NCBI GenBank assembly: GCA_910588075.1
Contig: CAJUOS010000014.1
Location: 1 to 39,684, forward strand
DNA: 39,684 bases
Source of the DNA: an uncultured Erysipelotrichaceae bacterium
Lineage (GTDB): Bacteria > Bacillota_I > Bacilli_A > Erysipelotrichales > Coprobacillaceae
Direction: 5' to 3'
This document shows positions 8,129-16,449 of the stretch, piece after piece; positions within the stretch are counted from its first letter, which is position 1; every line of letters starts with the position of its first letter. The position numbers and the translations under genes were made by a program. The notes below the pieces were generated by a model. It was not told the origin of the DNA and made no database searches. It saw only the letters and a program-made list of their open reading frames with translations.

Positions 8129-9085
8129 ATGAATGATTTAATGGAAAGATACTTAAGTGCTGTTTGTTCTTATTTTATGGGTCCAAAAAGAAAAGTTATT
8201 TATAAAGATCTTAAGAAGCAACTACAAGCAAGTGCTAAGAATTATGATAATTTAGAAGACCTTTTGATTGATTATGGACATCCTAGAAGTTTAGCACTTA
8301 GTTTTGGCTATAGACCTTTTATTAGCCATATTTATAATCCTAAGGTTGTTAATTTGATAGAAAGAATTGTTTTTTCATTATCATTTATATATTTATTTTT
8401 TTCAACTCTTTATTATTTACAACAATTAAATTGTTTACCATTTCTATCTACCCAACAAATAGCATCAACCTTAAATGATTCAACATTTCTAACTTGGATA
8501 CTATTACATCCAATGATAGTTATGAGTGGTATTTTTATTATTGCTGCTTTAGAACTTTTTATTTTAGATTATAAAAATTCACTAAAACAAGAACATGATT
8601 TAAAATGGGATTTAAAAACTTTATATAAACTATGTCCACCATCTCATTATCCTTATCATGTTATTGAAACAATATTTATTATTATCTTTACGATATTTTT
8701 CTTTTTCTTTTCATTATTTTTTACAAGTCATAAAATATTAGAAATACAACATGCATCATCACAAATGATTCATTTAATGACATATTTCTTTCAACCTTTT
8801 ATTATGATTATTTATTTAGACTATATTATTGATTTAACAAAAAAGAAATATACAAAGAAATATCTTAAATATAGTAGTGTTATTAATTTATTTACAATAG
8901 TTGCTCTTATTACATTTATTGTTAATTCAGAATATTTACAATATTATTTATTACCTCTTAATATAACATTTAGTTATTTCTTAGTTAATTTCTTTATTAT
9001 TGGAGCAATTTCTATTATATTATTTATTTCTTTATATAAATTATTAAGAAATATAAAATCTTATCGATCTTTATTCAAAAAGTAA
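8129..9085 (+). CDS. Unrecognised six-helix membrane protein with N-terminal cytosolic domain
   Basis: 318 residues. Residues 1-70 are a charged helical domain (MNDLMERYLSAVCSYF... with LEDLLIDYGHPRSLALSFGYRP) resembling the short helical HAAS/DUF1700-type domain found on membrane proteins controlled by PadR-like regulators; this resemblance is tentative. Six hydrophobic segments follow at about 78-98, 122-145, 180-200, 215-236, 250-268 and 275-305, some extremely rich in Phe and Ile. No catalytic motif is visible and no PadR gene is adjacent. Start ATG 8129 has TAGGTGAG upstream. The gene is monocistronic and ends in a terminator. The function is unknown. Confidence 0.75.
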   Translation: MNDLMERYLSAVCSYFMGPKRKVIYKDLKKQLQASAKNYDNLEDLLIDYGHPRSLALSFGYRPFISHIYNPKVVNLIERIVFSLSFIYLFFSTLYYLQQLNCLPFLSTQQIASTLNDSTFLTWILLHPMIVMSGIFIIAALELFILDYKNSLKQEHDLKWDLKTLYKLCPPSHYPYHVIETIFIIIFTIFFFFFSLFFTSHKILEIQHASSQMIHLMTYFFQPFIMIIYLDYIIDLTKKKYTKKYLKYSSVINLFTIVALITFIVNSEYLQYYLLPLNITFSYFLVNFFIIGAISIILFISLYKLLRNIKSYRSLFKK

Positions 9086-9114
9086 AACAAGGTAACTATA
9101 AGCTACCTTGTTTT
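9084..9114. terminator. Bidirectional terminator
   Basis: AAAACAAGGTA and TACCTTGTTTT are perfect arms around a nine-base loop, with a T run on both strands. It separates the converging membrane-protein and metG genes and begins within the former's stop region. Confidence 0.85.
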
Positions 9115-9119
9115 TATAA

Positions 9120-11042
9120 TTAACGTATTTTTGTTCCATTAGGAAGTGTTTCTACTGAAATAACTTCTAATAACTTTTTCTTTGAACCTGCCAAAATCAT
9201 ACCTTGAGATTCTACCCCTCTTAACATTGCTGGTTTTAAGTTTGCCACAACTATAACTTTCTTACCAATCATATCATCTGGTGAATAATGTTCTGCAATA
9301 CCTGAAACAATTTGTCTTGTTTCTTTTCCAATATTAATTTGTGAAACTAATAAACGATCTGCACTTGGATGTTTTTCACACTTTTCAACAGTACCTACAA
9401 CAAGTTCTACTTTAGCAAAATCATCTATACTTATTAAGTTTTCATCAACTTGAGGTTCTTCTTTTTTAGGTTGTAAATCATTGACTTTCTTTTCAACTTC
9501 TTTTGGATCTAATCTTGCAAATAATTGTTGTGGTTTATCTGTAACTTTTGTTCCTTCTTTATATAAACCAAAAGTTGTTAAATCTTTCATTTGTCTTTGA
9601 TCTGTATTAATTTGATCTAAAATTTTAGTTGATGTTGATGGCATATATGGTTCTAATGCTATAGCAGCAAAGCGAATAGCTTCTATTAAGTTATAAAGAA
9701 CAGTTGCTAAACGTTCTTTCTTAGTTTCATCTTTAGCTAATGCCCATGGCATTGTATCATCTATGTATTTATTTGTTCTTCTTAATAATACAAAGATTTC
9801 ATCTAATGCTTTAGAAGCTTTAAATTCATCCATTAATGTTTGAACCTTATGCGGCATAGCTAAAGCAATATCTTTTAATTCATTATCAACATCTTCATCA
9901 ATATGAGGATTTGTAACAATACCATCAAAATATTTATTTGTCATAGCAATTGTTCTATTCACTAGATTTCCTAAAATATTTGCCAAATCTGAATTAATAC
10001 GTTCTACTAATAAATCCCATGTTATGCTTCCATCATTATCATAAGGAATTTCATGTAAAACATAATATCTTACAGCATCTACTCCAAAAATATCTACTAA
10101 ATCATCAGCATAAATAACATTACCTTTAGATTTAGACATTTTACTTTCACCTTGTAGTAACCAAGGATGTCCAAAAACTTGTTTTGGTAAAGGAATATCT
10201 AAAGCCATTAACATAATTGGCCAATAAATTGTATGGAATCTCACAATATCTTTTCCTATTAAATGAATATCAGCAGGCCAATATTTTTTATATAATTCTC
10301 CATGATTTCCATCTACATCATAACCCAAACCTGTAATATAATTTGTTAGTGCATCTATCCAAACATAAACAACATGTTTTGGATCAAAATCTACTGGAAT
10401 TGACCATTTAAAAGTTGTACGTGATACACATAAATCTTGTAATCCTGGTTTTAAGAAATTATTCATCATTTCATTTTTTCTAGAAACTGGTTGAATAAAT
10501 TCAGGATGTTCTTCTATATGTTGAATTAAACGATCAGCATATTTAGATAATTTAAAGAAATAAGCTTCTTCTTTTGCATCATGAACTTCTCCCCCACAAT
10601 CTGGACATTTTCCATCAACTAATTGTGATTCTGTAAAAAATGATTCACAAGCTGTACAATATTTACCTTCATAATGTCCTAAATAAATATCCCCTTGATC
10701 ATATAATTTCTTAAATATTTTTTGAACTTGTTTAATATGGTATTCATCTGTTGTTCTCATGAATTTATCATATGTTGTATCCATTAAATCCCAAATATTT
10801 TTTACAATTGCTGCTTTTTCATCAACAAATTGTTTTGGAGGAATACCAGCCTCTTTTGCTTTTAATTCAATTTTTTGTCCATGTTCATCTGTACCAGTTT
10901 GAAAATAAACATGATAACCTTCTTGTCTTTTACTTCTAACTATTGCATCTGCTAAAATAATCTCATAAGTATTTCCAATATGAGGCTTACCAGAAGTATA
11001 TGTAATTGCTGTTGTTAAATAATAATCTTTTGGATCTTTCAT
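9120..11042 (-). CDS. metG: Methionyl-tRNA synthetase
   Basis: 640-residue class I synthetase charging tRNA-Met. The HIGH box appears as HIGN (residues 21-24) and KMSKS at 301-305. The connective domain has a four-cysteine zinc knuckle (Cys129, 132, 146, 149). The anticodon-binding helical domain follows at about 380-520, and a C-terminal EMAP/Trbp111-like tRNA-binding domain occupies about 540-640 (FAKVELVVGTV...). This is the long Bacillus-type architecture. Two ATGs are adjacent; I prefer 11042, seven bases after AAGGAG, over 11045, four bases after it. It is controlled by an upstream T-box leader and is monocistronic. Confidence 0.96.
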   Translation of the reverse strand: MKDPKDYYLTTAITYTSGKPHIGNTYEIILADAIVRSKRQEGYHVYFQTGTDEHGQKIELKAKEAGIPPKQFVDEKAAIVKNIWDLMDTTYDKFMRTTDEYHIKQVQKIFKKLYDQGDIYLGHYEGKYCTACESFFTESQLVDGKCPDCGGEVHDAKEEAYFFKLSKYADRLIQHIEEHPEFIQPVSRKNEMMNNFLKPGLQDLCVSRTTFKWSIPVDFDPKHVVYVWIDALTNYITGLGYDVDGNHGELYKKYWPADIHLIGKDIVRFHTIYWPIMLMALDIPLPKQVFGHPWLLQGESKMSKSKGNVIYADDLVDIFGVDAVRYYVLHEIPYDNDGSITWDLLVERINSDLANILGNLVNRTIAMTNKYFDGIVTNPHIDEDVDNELKDIALAMPHKVQTLMDEFKASKALDEIFVLLRRTNKYIDDTMPWALAKDETKKERLATVLYNLIEAIRFAAIALEPYMPSTSTKILDQINTDQRQMKDLTTFGLYKEGTKVTDKPQQLFARLDPKEVEKKVNDLQPKKEEPQVDENLISIDDFAKVELVVGTVEKCEKHPSADRLLVSQINIGKETRQIVSGIAEHYSPDDMIGKKVIVVANLKPAMLRGVESQGMILAGSKKKLLEVISVETLPNGTKIR

Positions 11043-11062
11043 CATTTTTCTCCTTTCAAAAT

Positions 11063-11273
11063 AAAAAACGTCCTATAAAAGGACGTATTATACGCGGTAC
11101 CACCTTTTTTACACATCAAGTGTCTCTCAAAACTTTAACGCAGTTAACGTTTATCTCTAACTATTCAAGATAACAGCTCCCAGACCATTCTCATAAAAGT
11201 TATGTACTGATTTTCACCATCCATCAGCTCTCTATAACGCCCTTTTAATCTCTTCTGTTCTTTGCTTTTATAC
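11063..11273 (-). ncRNA. T-box leader riboswitch of metG
   Basis: The leader contains the canonical T-box sequence GGTGGTACCGCG (minus strand, 11093-11104), followed by the terminator hairpin ACGTCC/GGACGT with a T run (11063-11086). The upstream part carries Stem I with the paired GAGAGCTGATGG and GGGAGCTGT regions. The probable specifier codon is AUG at 11186-11188, in the sequence GAGAAUGGUC; a second AUG at 11192-11194 is nearby. Uncharged tRNA-Met would pair with the specifier and the T-box bulge, stabilise the antiterminator and allow metG transcription. Confidence 0.92.
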
Positions 11274-11279
11274 CTTTTA

Positions 11280-11308
11280 ACCTTAACAAATATCATAGAT
11301 ATTGTCAA
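11280..11308 (-). promoter_or_regulatory. Promoter of the metG T-box transcript
   Basis: Minus strand TTGACA (11303-11308), a 17-base spacer and TAAGGT (11280-11285). The -35 is perfect and the -10 weak. The expected start near 11273 precedes Stem I of the T-box. Confidence 0.5.
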
Positions 11309-11601
11309 TACAATTTCATGCTTTCTCTTTGACAAAAAGAATCAATTTTTATACAAATATTTCTAATAATTTACTCACATTTTATAACAAAATCTTCTTT
11401 TATATTTTTATTCTAATTCCCTCTATGATTCCAAATAAATCTTATTAAAAAGCTTTTTAATTGATTTAATATATCCATGCCATCTAATATATCAATAGTT
11501 TTATACTTACATTATGAATAATTTCTTCTTTATTTACCAACTCAAAATAACCCAAAGTTTCTTGTATTTCCAACCGCCATAATTAATAAGTATACTATCT
11601 A
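11309..11601. other. Gene-poor intergenic stretch with a possible decayed ORF
   Basis: No intact gene is visible. On the minus strand, two coding-like fragments in different frames lie end to end at 11413-11579. The first is 31 codons without an ATG start, containing EIQETLGYFELVNKEEIIHN. The second contains TIDILDGMDILNQLKSFLIR and ends at a TAG. Joined by a frameshift they look like the remnant of a small gene that I do not recognise. The remainder is AT-rich sequence without recognisable structure. Confidence 0.3.
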
Positions 11602-11639
11602 AACAAAAAAGAGTATAAATTCTTTGAATTTAACTCTTT
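11602..11639 (-). terminator. Terminator of the alcohol/aldehyde dehydrogenase operon
   Basis: On the minus strand AAAGAGT-TAAATTC pairs with GAATTTA-t-ACTCTTT (one bulged T) around AAA, followed by TTTT. The hairpin overlaps the aldehyde dehydrogenase stop codon. Confidence 0.8.
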
Positions 11640-13008
11640 ATCTAACAAACATTCTAATAAGTTTATTTTTAATATTATTATATGGATAATATCTCAATGG
11701 TAAATCAATCCATCTTGCTTTTTTTACAATGCTTTTTGTATGTGAAAATGTTTGAAAACTTTTCTTTCCATGGTATGCTCCCATTCCACTATTTCCAACT
11801 CCACCAAATCCTAACTTTGAAGTTGCAAGATGAATGATTGTATCATTAATACATCCACCACCATAACTACATGAATTCAATATTTGATTTTGAATATGTC
11901 TTTGTGATGAGAAAACATATAATGCAAGTGGCTTTTCATGACAATTAATAAATCCAATAGCCTCGTCTATATTTCTATAAGTTAAAATAGGTAAAATAGG
12001 TCCAAAGATTTCCTCTTGCATTAAAGCATTTTTGTCATCTTTAACGTCTACTAAAGTAGGTTCAATTTTAAATGTTTGGCTATCACTATGTCCTCCATAA
12101 ATAATAGATTGATTTTCTAATAAATGATTTAATCTTTCAAAATGTTTTTTATTAATAATTTTTACTAATTGAGAATGATTTAATGGTTTCTCTCCAAAAA
12201 AATGATAAATCATTTCTTGCATATATATTACAAAATCTTCTTTTAAATCTTCTTTAATGAGTAAGTAATCAGGAGCAACACATGTTTGTCCTGCATTTAA
12301 GAATTTACCAAAGGCGATTCTTTTTGCTGCTAGTTTTAAACTTTTTCTATCATTAACAATACATGGGCTTTTTCCACCTAATTCTAGAGTAACTGGTGTT
12401 AAATAATGACTGGCTTTTTCCATGACTAATTTTCCAACATTGACACTTCCTGTAAAGAAAATATAGTCAAAACGTTGTTCTAATAATTGTGTATTTTCTT
12501 CTCTTCCACCCTCAACAACACAAACATGACGTTGATCACATGTTTCTTGAATCATTTTAAAGATAATATGTGAAACATGTGGAGCATATGCACTTGGCTT
12601 TATAACAACACAGTTTCCTGCAGCAATAGCACCAATAGCGGGTTCTATTGATAACATAAATGGATAATTCCATGGACTCATAACAAGTGTTACTCCATAT
12701 GGCTCATAATATTCAAAGCTTGTTCCATAAAATTGTGCTAATGGTGTATAGACATATTTCTTTTTAGCCCAATGTGATATATGTCTTAATTGATGATTAA
12801 GTTCTGATAATGTTAAACCTATTTCACACATATATGATTCTACTGCATCTTTATTCAAATCAGCTTTTAAAGCACCAATTATTTCTGTTTCATGTTCTTG
12901 AATCCATTTTTTTATTTTTCTCAATGTTTGTTTTCTATATTTTATATCTTTTGTTATATTGGTTTGATAGTATTCTTTTTGATGAAGAACAATTTCTTTA
13001 ATATCCAT
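11638..13008 (-). CDS. Aldehyde dehydrogenase, class 3-like
   Basis: 456-residue NAD(P)-dependent aldehyde dehydrogenase oxidising an aldehyde to its acid. The catalytic cysteine is Cys243 in NAGQTCVAPDY, the general base Glu209 in LELGGKSP, and the oxyanion Asn114 in SPWNYPF. The short length and the C-terminal hydrophobic/basic tail match the fatty or medium-chain aldehyde dehydrogenase group (family 3, YwdH-like). The start ATG lies behind AGGAGGT-type sequence and overlaps the 3' end of the upstream iron alcohol dehydrogenase by 11 bases, so the pair is translationally coupled. Together the two enzymes could turn an alcohol into an acid, or run in reverse. The substrate is not determined. 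Confidence 0.9.
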   Translation of the reverse strand: MDIKEIVLHQKEYYQTNITKDIKYRKQTLRKIKKWIQEHETEIIGALKADLNKDAVESYMCEIGLTLSELNHQLRHISHWAKKKYVYTPLAQFYGTSFEYYEPYGVTLVMSPWNYPFMLSIEPAIGAIAAGNCVVIKPSAYAPHVSHIIFKMIQETCDQRHVCVVEGGREENTQLLEQRFDYIFFTGSVNVGKLVMEKASHYLTPVTLELGGKSPCIVNDRKSLKLAAKRIAFGKFLNAGQTCVAPDYLLIKEDLKEDFVIYMQEMIYHFFGEKPLNHSQLVKIINKKHFERLNHLLENQSIIYGGHSDSQTFKIEPTLVDVKDDKNALMQEEIFGPILPILTYRNIDEAIGFINCHEKPLALYVFSSQRHIQNQILNSCSYGGGCINDTIIHLATSKLGFGGVGNSGMGAYHGKKSFQTFSHTKSIVKKARWIDLPLRYYPYNNIKNKLIRMFVR

Positions 13009-14170
13009 AAATACCTCCTAATATATCCATGACATCTTGATAATCAACATATTTTTCATTAACAAGCATAGCTCCATCATTCATTGCTTTTTCAACAATT
13101 TCATCAATATGACTCTTTAAATCATCAATACTTAATAATGAAATAGGTAACTTTGTTGTTATATGAAGTTGATTCAATAACGTTTCTATACATTCTATTG
13201 TTTTATCTGCTCTTTTTTCTATTGGAGTACTCGCATATAATTCACTACCTCCAACATATAAAAGAAGTTCTCCATATAGCTTCTGACATTGATTTTGATT
13301 AAACTTCATACATGGAACTAAAAGCATACTCATTGCATCACCATGAGGAATATGACAAACTGCTCCTAAAGCATGACCTATCCCATGAACAACTCCTACC
13401 ATTGAATTAGAAAATGCACAGCCTGCATTATAAGAAGCAATTGCTAAAGCCGTTCTTGCATCTTTATCTTTTGGATGATTTATTATTTTATCAATATTTT
13501 TAAAAATCATTTGAATAGCATTTATGGCATAAACATCACTTATAGGATTTTTTCCAGAGCAACTGTATGCTTCAATAGCATGAGTAAGTGCATCAATCGC
13601 ACAACTTGCTGTTGTCTTTAGAGGTAAATTTAATGTTGTACGAGGATCAATGAAAGCAACATCAAATTGCATAAATTCAGAAATAATTTCCATTTTGACA
13701 CCTTTTTCTAGATTTGAAATAACTGCAACATTTGTTGCTTCACTTCCTGTTCCACTTGTTGTAGGAATAGCAAAAAATGGTATATCAATTCCTTTTTCTA
13801 AACTTTCAAATCCAATAATTTCATCAAATGATGAGACTTCTTGGCTCAACATAAGATAAACTCCCTTTGCTGTATCTAAGACACTGCCTCCACCAATTGC
13901 TATAATTCCATGACATTGATGTTTTTGATATAAATTCACAATATCTTCTATTGTGTGAATTGATGAATCTACAGGAATATGACTATAAGTTATATAGGGT
14001 AAAGAAAAATGTTTTATACATTGAGAATAAACACCAACCTCTATAAGAACTTCATCTGTTAAAATCAATGGATATGTCATATGATATTGCTGACATTGAT
14101 AATCAAATTGCTCTAAAGCATTATTTCCTGCTATTAATTTGGTTTTATTTACAAATTCAAAATATTTCAT
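12998..14170 (-). CDS. Iron-containing alcohol dehydrogenase
   Basis: 390-residue group III metal-dependent alcohol dehydrogenase. GGGSVLDTAKG marks the NAD-binding region near residue 95. PTTSGTGSEAT, HAIEAYSC and the metal-ligand stretch VVHGIGHALGAVCHIPHGDA, with several histidines, are all intact. It interconverts an alcohol and an aldehyde with NAD(P)H. The open frame extends upstream to 14188, but that ATG precedes the RBS TAGGAGAG; ATG 14170, five bases after it, is the better start. It is the middle gene of an SCP2-like, alcohol dehydrogenase, aldehyde dehydrogenase operon with short overlaps. Confidence 0.92.
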   Translation of the reverse strand: MKYFEFVNKTKLIAGNNALEQFDYQCQQYHMTYPLILTDEVLIEVGVYSQCIKHFSLPYITYSHIPVDSSIHTIEDIVNLYQKHQCHGIIAIGGGSVLDTAKGVYLMLSQEVSSFDEIIGFESLEKGIDIPFFAIPTTSGTGSEATNVAVISNLEKGVKMEIISEFMQFDVAFIDPRTTLNLPLKTTASCAIDALTHAIEAYSCSGKNPISDVYAINAIQMIFKNIDKIINHPKDKDARTALAIASYNAGCAFSNSMVGVVHGIGHALGAVCHIPHGDAMSMLLVPCMKFNQNQCQKLYGELLLYVGGSELYASTPIEKRADKTIECIETLLNQLHITTKLPISLLSIDDLKSHIDEIVEKAMNDGAMLVNEKYVDYQDVMDILGGIYGY

Positions 14171-14180
14171 AATTTCTCTC

Positions 14181-14648
14181 CTATACAAATAATGTTTTTA
14201 TATAAACAATCAACATAGGTTGATATCTTTTTTGATAATGATTTAAAATACGTTTTGTCATAAAATAAGGAAATAAATATGTTTCAACTAAATCAACACA
14301 TCGAACAAAACGCATACTTTCATAAATATCACCCTTTAATATAAAACAATGTTGTAGATATGCTTGCTTAACACTCATCATTCCTGTAAAAACTTTAAAT
14401 GCTGTAGAAATACTTTTAAAAGTAATTTCAATATCTGCATTCTTATTTTTAACTTTTGATAACCCTTTTAAATATTGATATTGAATTGTTAATGATGGTC
14501 CATTTATAATACTTAAACGAATTGTTTTATCTTGATTCCATCCATTTAATTCTTTTGAAATACGTTGATCATCTTTATACAAAACTTTCATTCCTCTATA
14601 TAAAAACTGTAAAACAATATATATAATTATTTTTTGTATATTTTTCAT
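14181..14648 (-). CDS. Small protein with SCP2-like fold (tentative)
   Basis: 155 residues. The N-terminus has one hydrophobic helix (KKIIIYIVLQFLYRG region). The body (about 40-130) has the pattern of a sterol-carrier-protein-2 domain: alternating strands with LTIQYQYLKGLSKV, DIEITFKSISTAFKVFTGMM, then FILKGDIYESMRFVRCVDLVE and YLFPYF. Such domains bind lipids or fatty acyl ligands in a hydrophobic pocket. It is the first gene of an operon with an alcohol and an aldehyde dehydrogenase, which fits delivery of a lipophilic alcohol or aldehyde; this link is inference. Start ATG 14648 follows GGAGGGG. The protein family is not certain. Confidence 0.6.
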   Translation of the reverse strand: MKNIQKIIIYIVLQFLYRGMKVLYKDDQRISKELNGWNQDKTIRLSIINGPSLTIQYQYLKGLSKVKNKNADIEITFKSISTAFKVFTGMMSVKQAYLQHCFILKGDIYESMRFVRCVDLVETYLFPYFMTKRILNHYQKRYQPMLIVYIKTLFV

Positions 14649-14661
14649 AGCCCCTCCATCT

Positions 14662-14679
14662 ACTTAAAATTTTTTAAGT
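14662..14679. promoter_or_regulatory. AT-rich inverted repeat in the leader of the SCP2-like operon
   Basis: ACTTAAAA and TTTTAAGT form perfect arms around two bases, just downstream of the predicted promoter and upstream of the RBS. This is a typical position for a repressor operator. Confidence 0.45.
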
Positions 14680-14686
14680 TTTTACC

Positions 14687-14715
14687 AATATACACCTCTT
14701 TTTATAAAAACACAA
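14687..14715 (-). promoter_or_regulatory. Promoter of the SCP2-like/dehydrogenase operon
   Basis: Minus strand TTGTGT (14710-14715), a 17-base spacer and TATATT (14687-14692). Confidence 0.5.
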
Positions 14716-14755
14716 GATATTTTTATTATATGAAATTATTATTTCAATTTTTCTC

Positions 14756-14790
14756 AAAAAAAAGAATAGTTTCTAAAATGAACCTATTCT
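14756..14790 (-). terminator. Terminator downstream of the small membrane protein gene
   Basis: Minus strand AGAATAG and CTATTCT pair, with an inner three-base extension after one mismatch, and are followed by a run of T. Confidence 0.7.
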
Positions 14791-14798
14791 ACTATTCC

Positions 14799-15170
14799 TT
14801 AATTCTTATTAGATACAATTAAACATTTTAATATTAATCCAAACCCAATGGCTGTTAAACCAAACATTAAAATAAAATCAAATAAACTTGTCGTTATAAA
14901 ACGTATTCTCACTCCCATAATAATAGTTATTAAAATACATAGTATTCCAAATCCTACTAGAAGCCATGCTCCTTTAGAACTTGGTTCTATGACCTTCCAT
15001 ATAATTCCTATTAATAATGGTATAATAATCATTCCACTTGAAACATGAAAATGTCCTATATAAAATCCCCATGAAGCAGTTACCATTGTATTTTGAAAAA
15101 TGATGTAAATACCCCCAAAGAAAAATATTAATCCTAAGCCCAAATCTCTTAACATAGTATCTTTTTTCAT
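14799..15170 (-). CDS. Small four-helix membrane protein, unrecognised
   Basis: 123 residues with four hydrophobic segments at about 8-25, 40-60, 68-88 and 95-115. No motif is recognised. The frame is open to 15197, but AAGGGG lies seven bases before ATG 15170, and this start is one base after the TAA of the upstream amidase gene. The tight spacing puts the two genes in one operon ending at the hairpin at 14756-14790. The location next to a cell-wall amidase hints at an envelope role, but nothing more can be said. Confidence 0.7.
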   Translation of the reverse strand: MKKDTMLRDLGLGLIFFFGGIYIIFQNTMVTASWGFYIGHFHVSSGMIIIPLLIGIIWKVIEPSSKGAWLLVGFGILCILITIIMGVRIRFITTSLFDFILMFGLTAIGFGLILKCLIVSNKN

Positions 15171-15171
15171 T

Positions 15172-15933
15172 TTATTCCCCTTGACTTTCCCCTTCATTTT
15201 TTGCTTCTTTATCTTCTTTTACTCTTTCTTCTAGTCCTTTAGCAATTGCTCCTGCAATATTATCCAATTGACTATCACTTGTTAAATAATTAAAATCTGA
15301 ACTTTTAATATATCCTAATTCAATTAATACAGAAGGTACAGTATTATCTCTTAAAACTTGTAAATTATGCCCATCAACAAGTCCTCTATTTCTAGAAATT
15401 TTTAATTCATCTATTTTTGTTAAAATACTTTCTGCCAAAGGTGTACTTTCATTATTTCTAGTGTATATTTCAAAACCTGAAATACTTGTATTATTTGCAA
15501 AGTCATTAACATGTATAGATACAAAATAATCTGCTTGATTTTGTTGACTCATTGCTGCTCTCATATGTAAATCAGTAGATTTATCACTATTCAATTCTTT
15601 ATCATCTTTTCTTGTAAGAATGACTTTTATATCTTTTTTCTCTAATGCTTTTTGTAAATACTTGGCTGTTTTCAACGTAATATCTTTTTCATAGATGTTT
15701 TTTGTATTTGCACCTACATCATAACCACCATGACCAGGATCAATAATAACAGTAGCACGATATTTTTTTACAGATATTTTTTCACCAGCTATTAAATCAT
15801 TTATGAGATTTATAGCATGACTAATAAGAAAGCTTGCACTTTTATATATTCCAAATATTAATAGACACACTATGATCAAAGCAATGAACACCCTACTCCA
15901 TTTCAATTTCTTTTTTTTCTTTTTCTTTGCCAT
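15172..15933 (-). CDS. Membrane-anchored N-acetylmuramoyl-L-alanine amidase (Amidase_3)
   Basis: 253-residue zinc amidase cleaving the amide between N-acetylmuramic acid and L-alanine of peptidoglycan. A lysine-rich N-terminus (eight Lys in the first ten residues) precedes one membrane helix, and the catalytic domain begins near 55. The zinc ligands are seen in IIDPGHGG (His), the Glu of NIYEKDITL and VSIHVND (His). The catalytic Glu is in VLIELGYI. The layout is like CwlD. I choose ATG 15933, eight bases after GAGG, over the longer frame starting at 15972. It is probably the first gene of a two-gene unit and lies downstream of the ATP synthase terminator. Confidence 0.88.
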   Translation of the reverse strand: MAKKKKKKKLKWSRVFIALIIVCLLIFGIYKSASFLISHAINLINDLIAGEKISVKKYRATVIIDPGHGGYDVGANTKNIYEKDITLKTAKYLQKALEKKDIKVILTRKDDKELNSDKSTDLHMRAAMSQQNQADYFVSIHVNDFANNTSISGFEIYTRNNESTPLAESILTKIDELKISRNRGLVDGHNLQVLRDNTVPSVLIELGYIKSSDFNYLTSDSQLDNIAGAIAKGLEERVKEDKEAKNEGESQGE

Positions 15934-16009
15934 GTTCATCACCTCTTTTTTTATTCTATCATTTTTTGACAAATAGATAAATAATCTTACCTATATTTTA
16001 TTTATACAA

Positions 16010-16041
16010 ATACAAAAAGATGGATTTTTCTATCCATCTTT
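16010..16041 (-). terminator. Terminator of the ATP synthase operon
   Basis: AAAGATGGAT and ATCCATCTTT are perfect 10-base arms around six bases, followed by T residues on the minus strand, a few bases past the atpC stop codon. Confidence 0.9.
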
Positions 16042-16047
16042 CACAAT

Positions 16048-16449
16048 TTATCCATTATTTTTAACATGAATACGATTAATAGCTTTTTTAAGTGCAATCT
16101 CAGCTCTTATAATATCAATATTACTTTGACTATGATGTAAACGTCCTTCTGCTCTTTGTTTTGCCTCTTCAGCACGTCTTATATCAATTTCCTCTGGAGA
16201 TTCTATTGCATTTGCTATAATTGTTGTTTCCTCATCATTAACATAAACAAATCCTCCAGAAATAGCAAAAGTTTTTCTTTCACCATTTTCAATATAATTC
16301 ATTTCAGAAATGTCTATTGCACTTGCTAATGGTATATGATTCGCAAGAATTCCAATTTGTCCTGCAGTGGTTTTTAAATTCAACATTTCAATATCAGTTT
16401 CTTTGTAGATTCCCTTAGGAGTTACAATTTTTAATTTAAATGGCTTCAT
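16048..16449 (-). CDS. atpC: ATP synthase F1 epsilon subunit
   Basis: 133-residue central-stalk subunit that couples rotation and can inhibit ATP hydrolysis. The N-terminal beta sandwich (KIVTPKGIYKETDIEML, GQIGILANHIPLASAI, FAISGGFVYV) and the C-terminal two-helix arm rich in Arg, Glu and Ala are present. A TTG at 16452 is in frame, but ATG 16449 matches the family start. The gene overlaps the end of atpD by 14 bases and has no strong RBS, so it is probably translated by coupling. It is the last gene of the operon. Confidence 0.95.
   Translation of the reverse strand: MKPFKLKIVTPKGIYKETDIEMLNLKTTAGQIGILANHIPLASAIDISEMNYIENGERKTFAISGGFVYVNDEETTIIANAIESPEEIDIRRAEEAKQRAEGRLHHSQSNIDIIRAEIALKKAINRIHVKNNG

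Noticed and set aside
14634..14822. 62-codon plus-strand frame in the gap before the SCP2-like operon
   Set aside because: It covers the minus-strand promoter and a terminator, is composed of AT-rich noise, and has no RBS.
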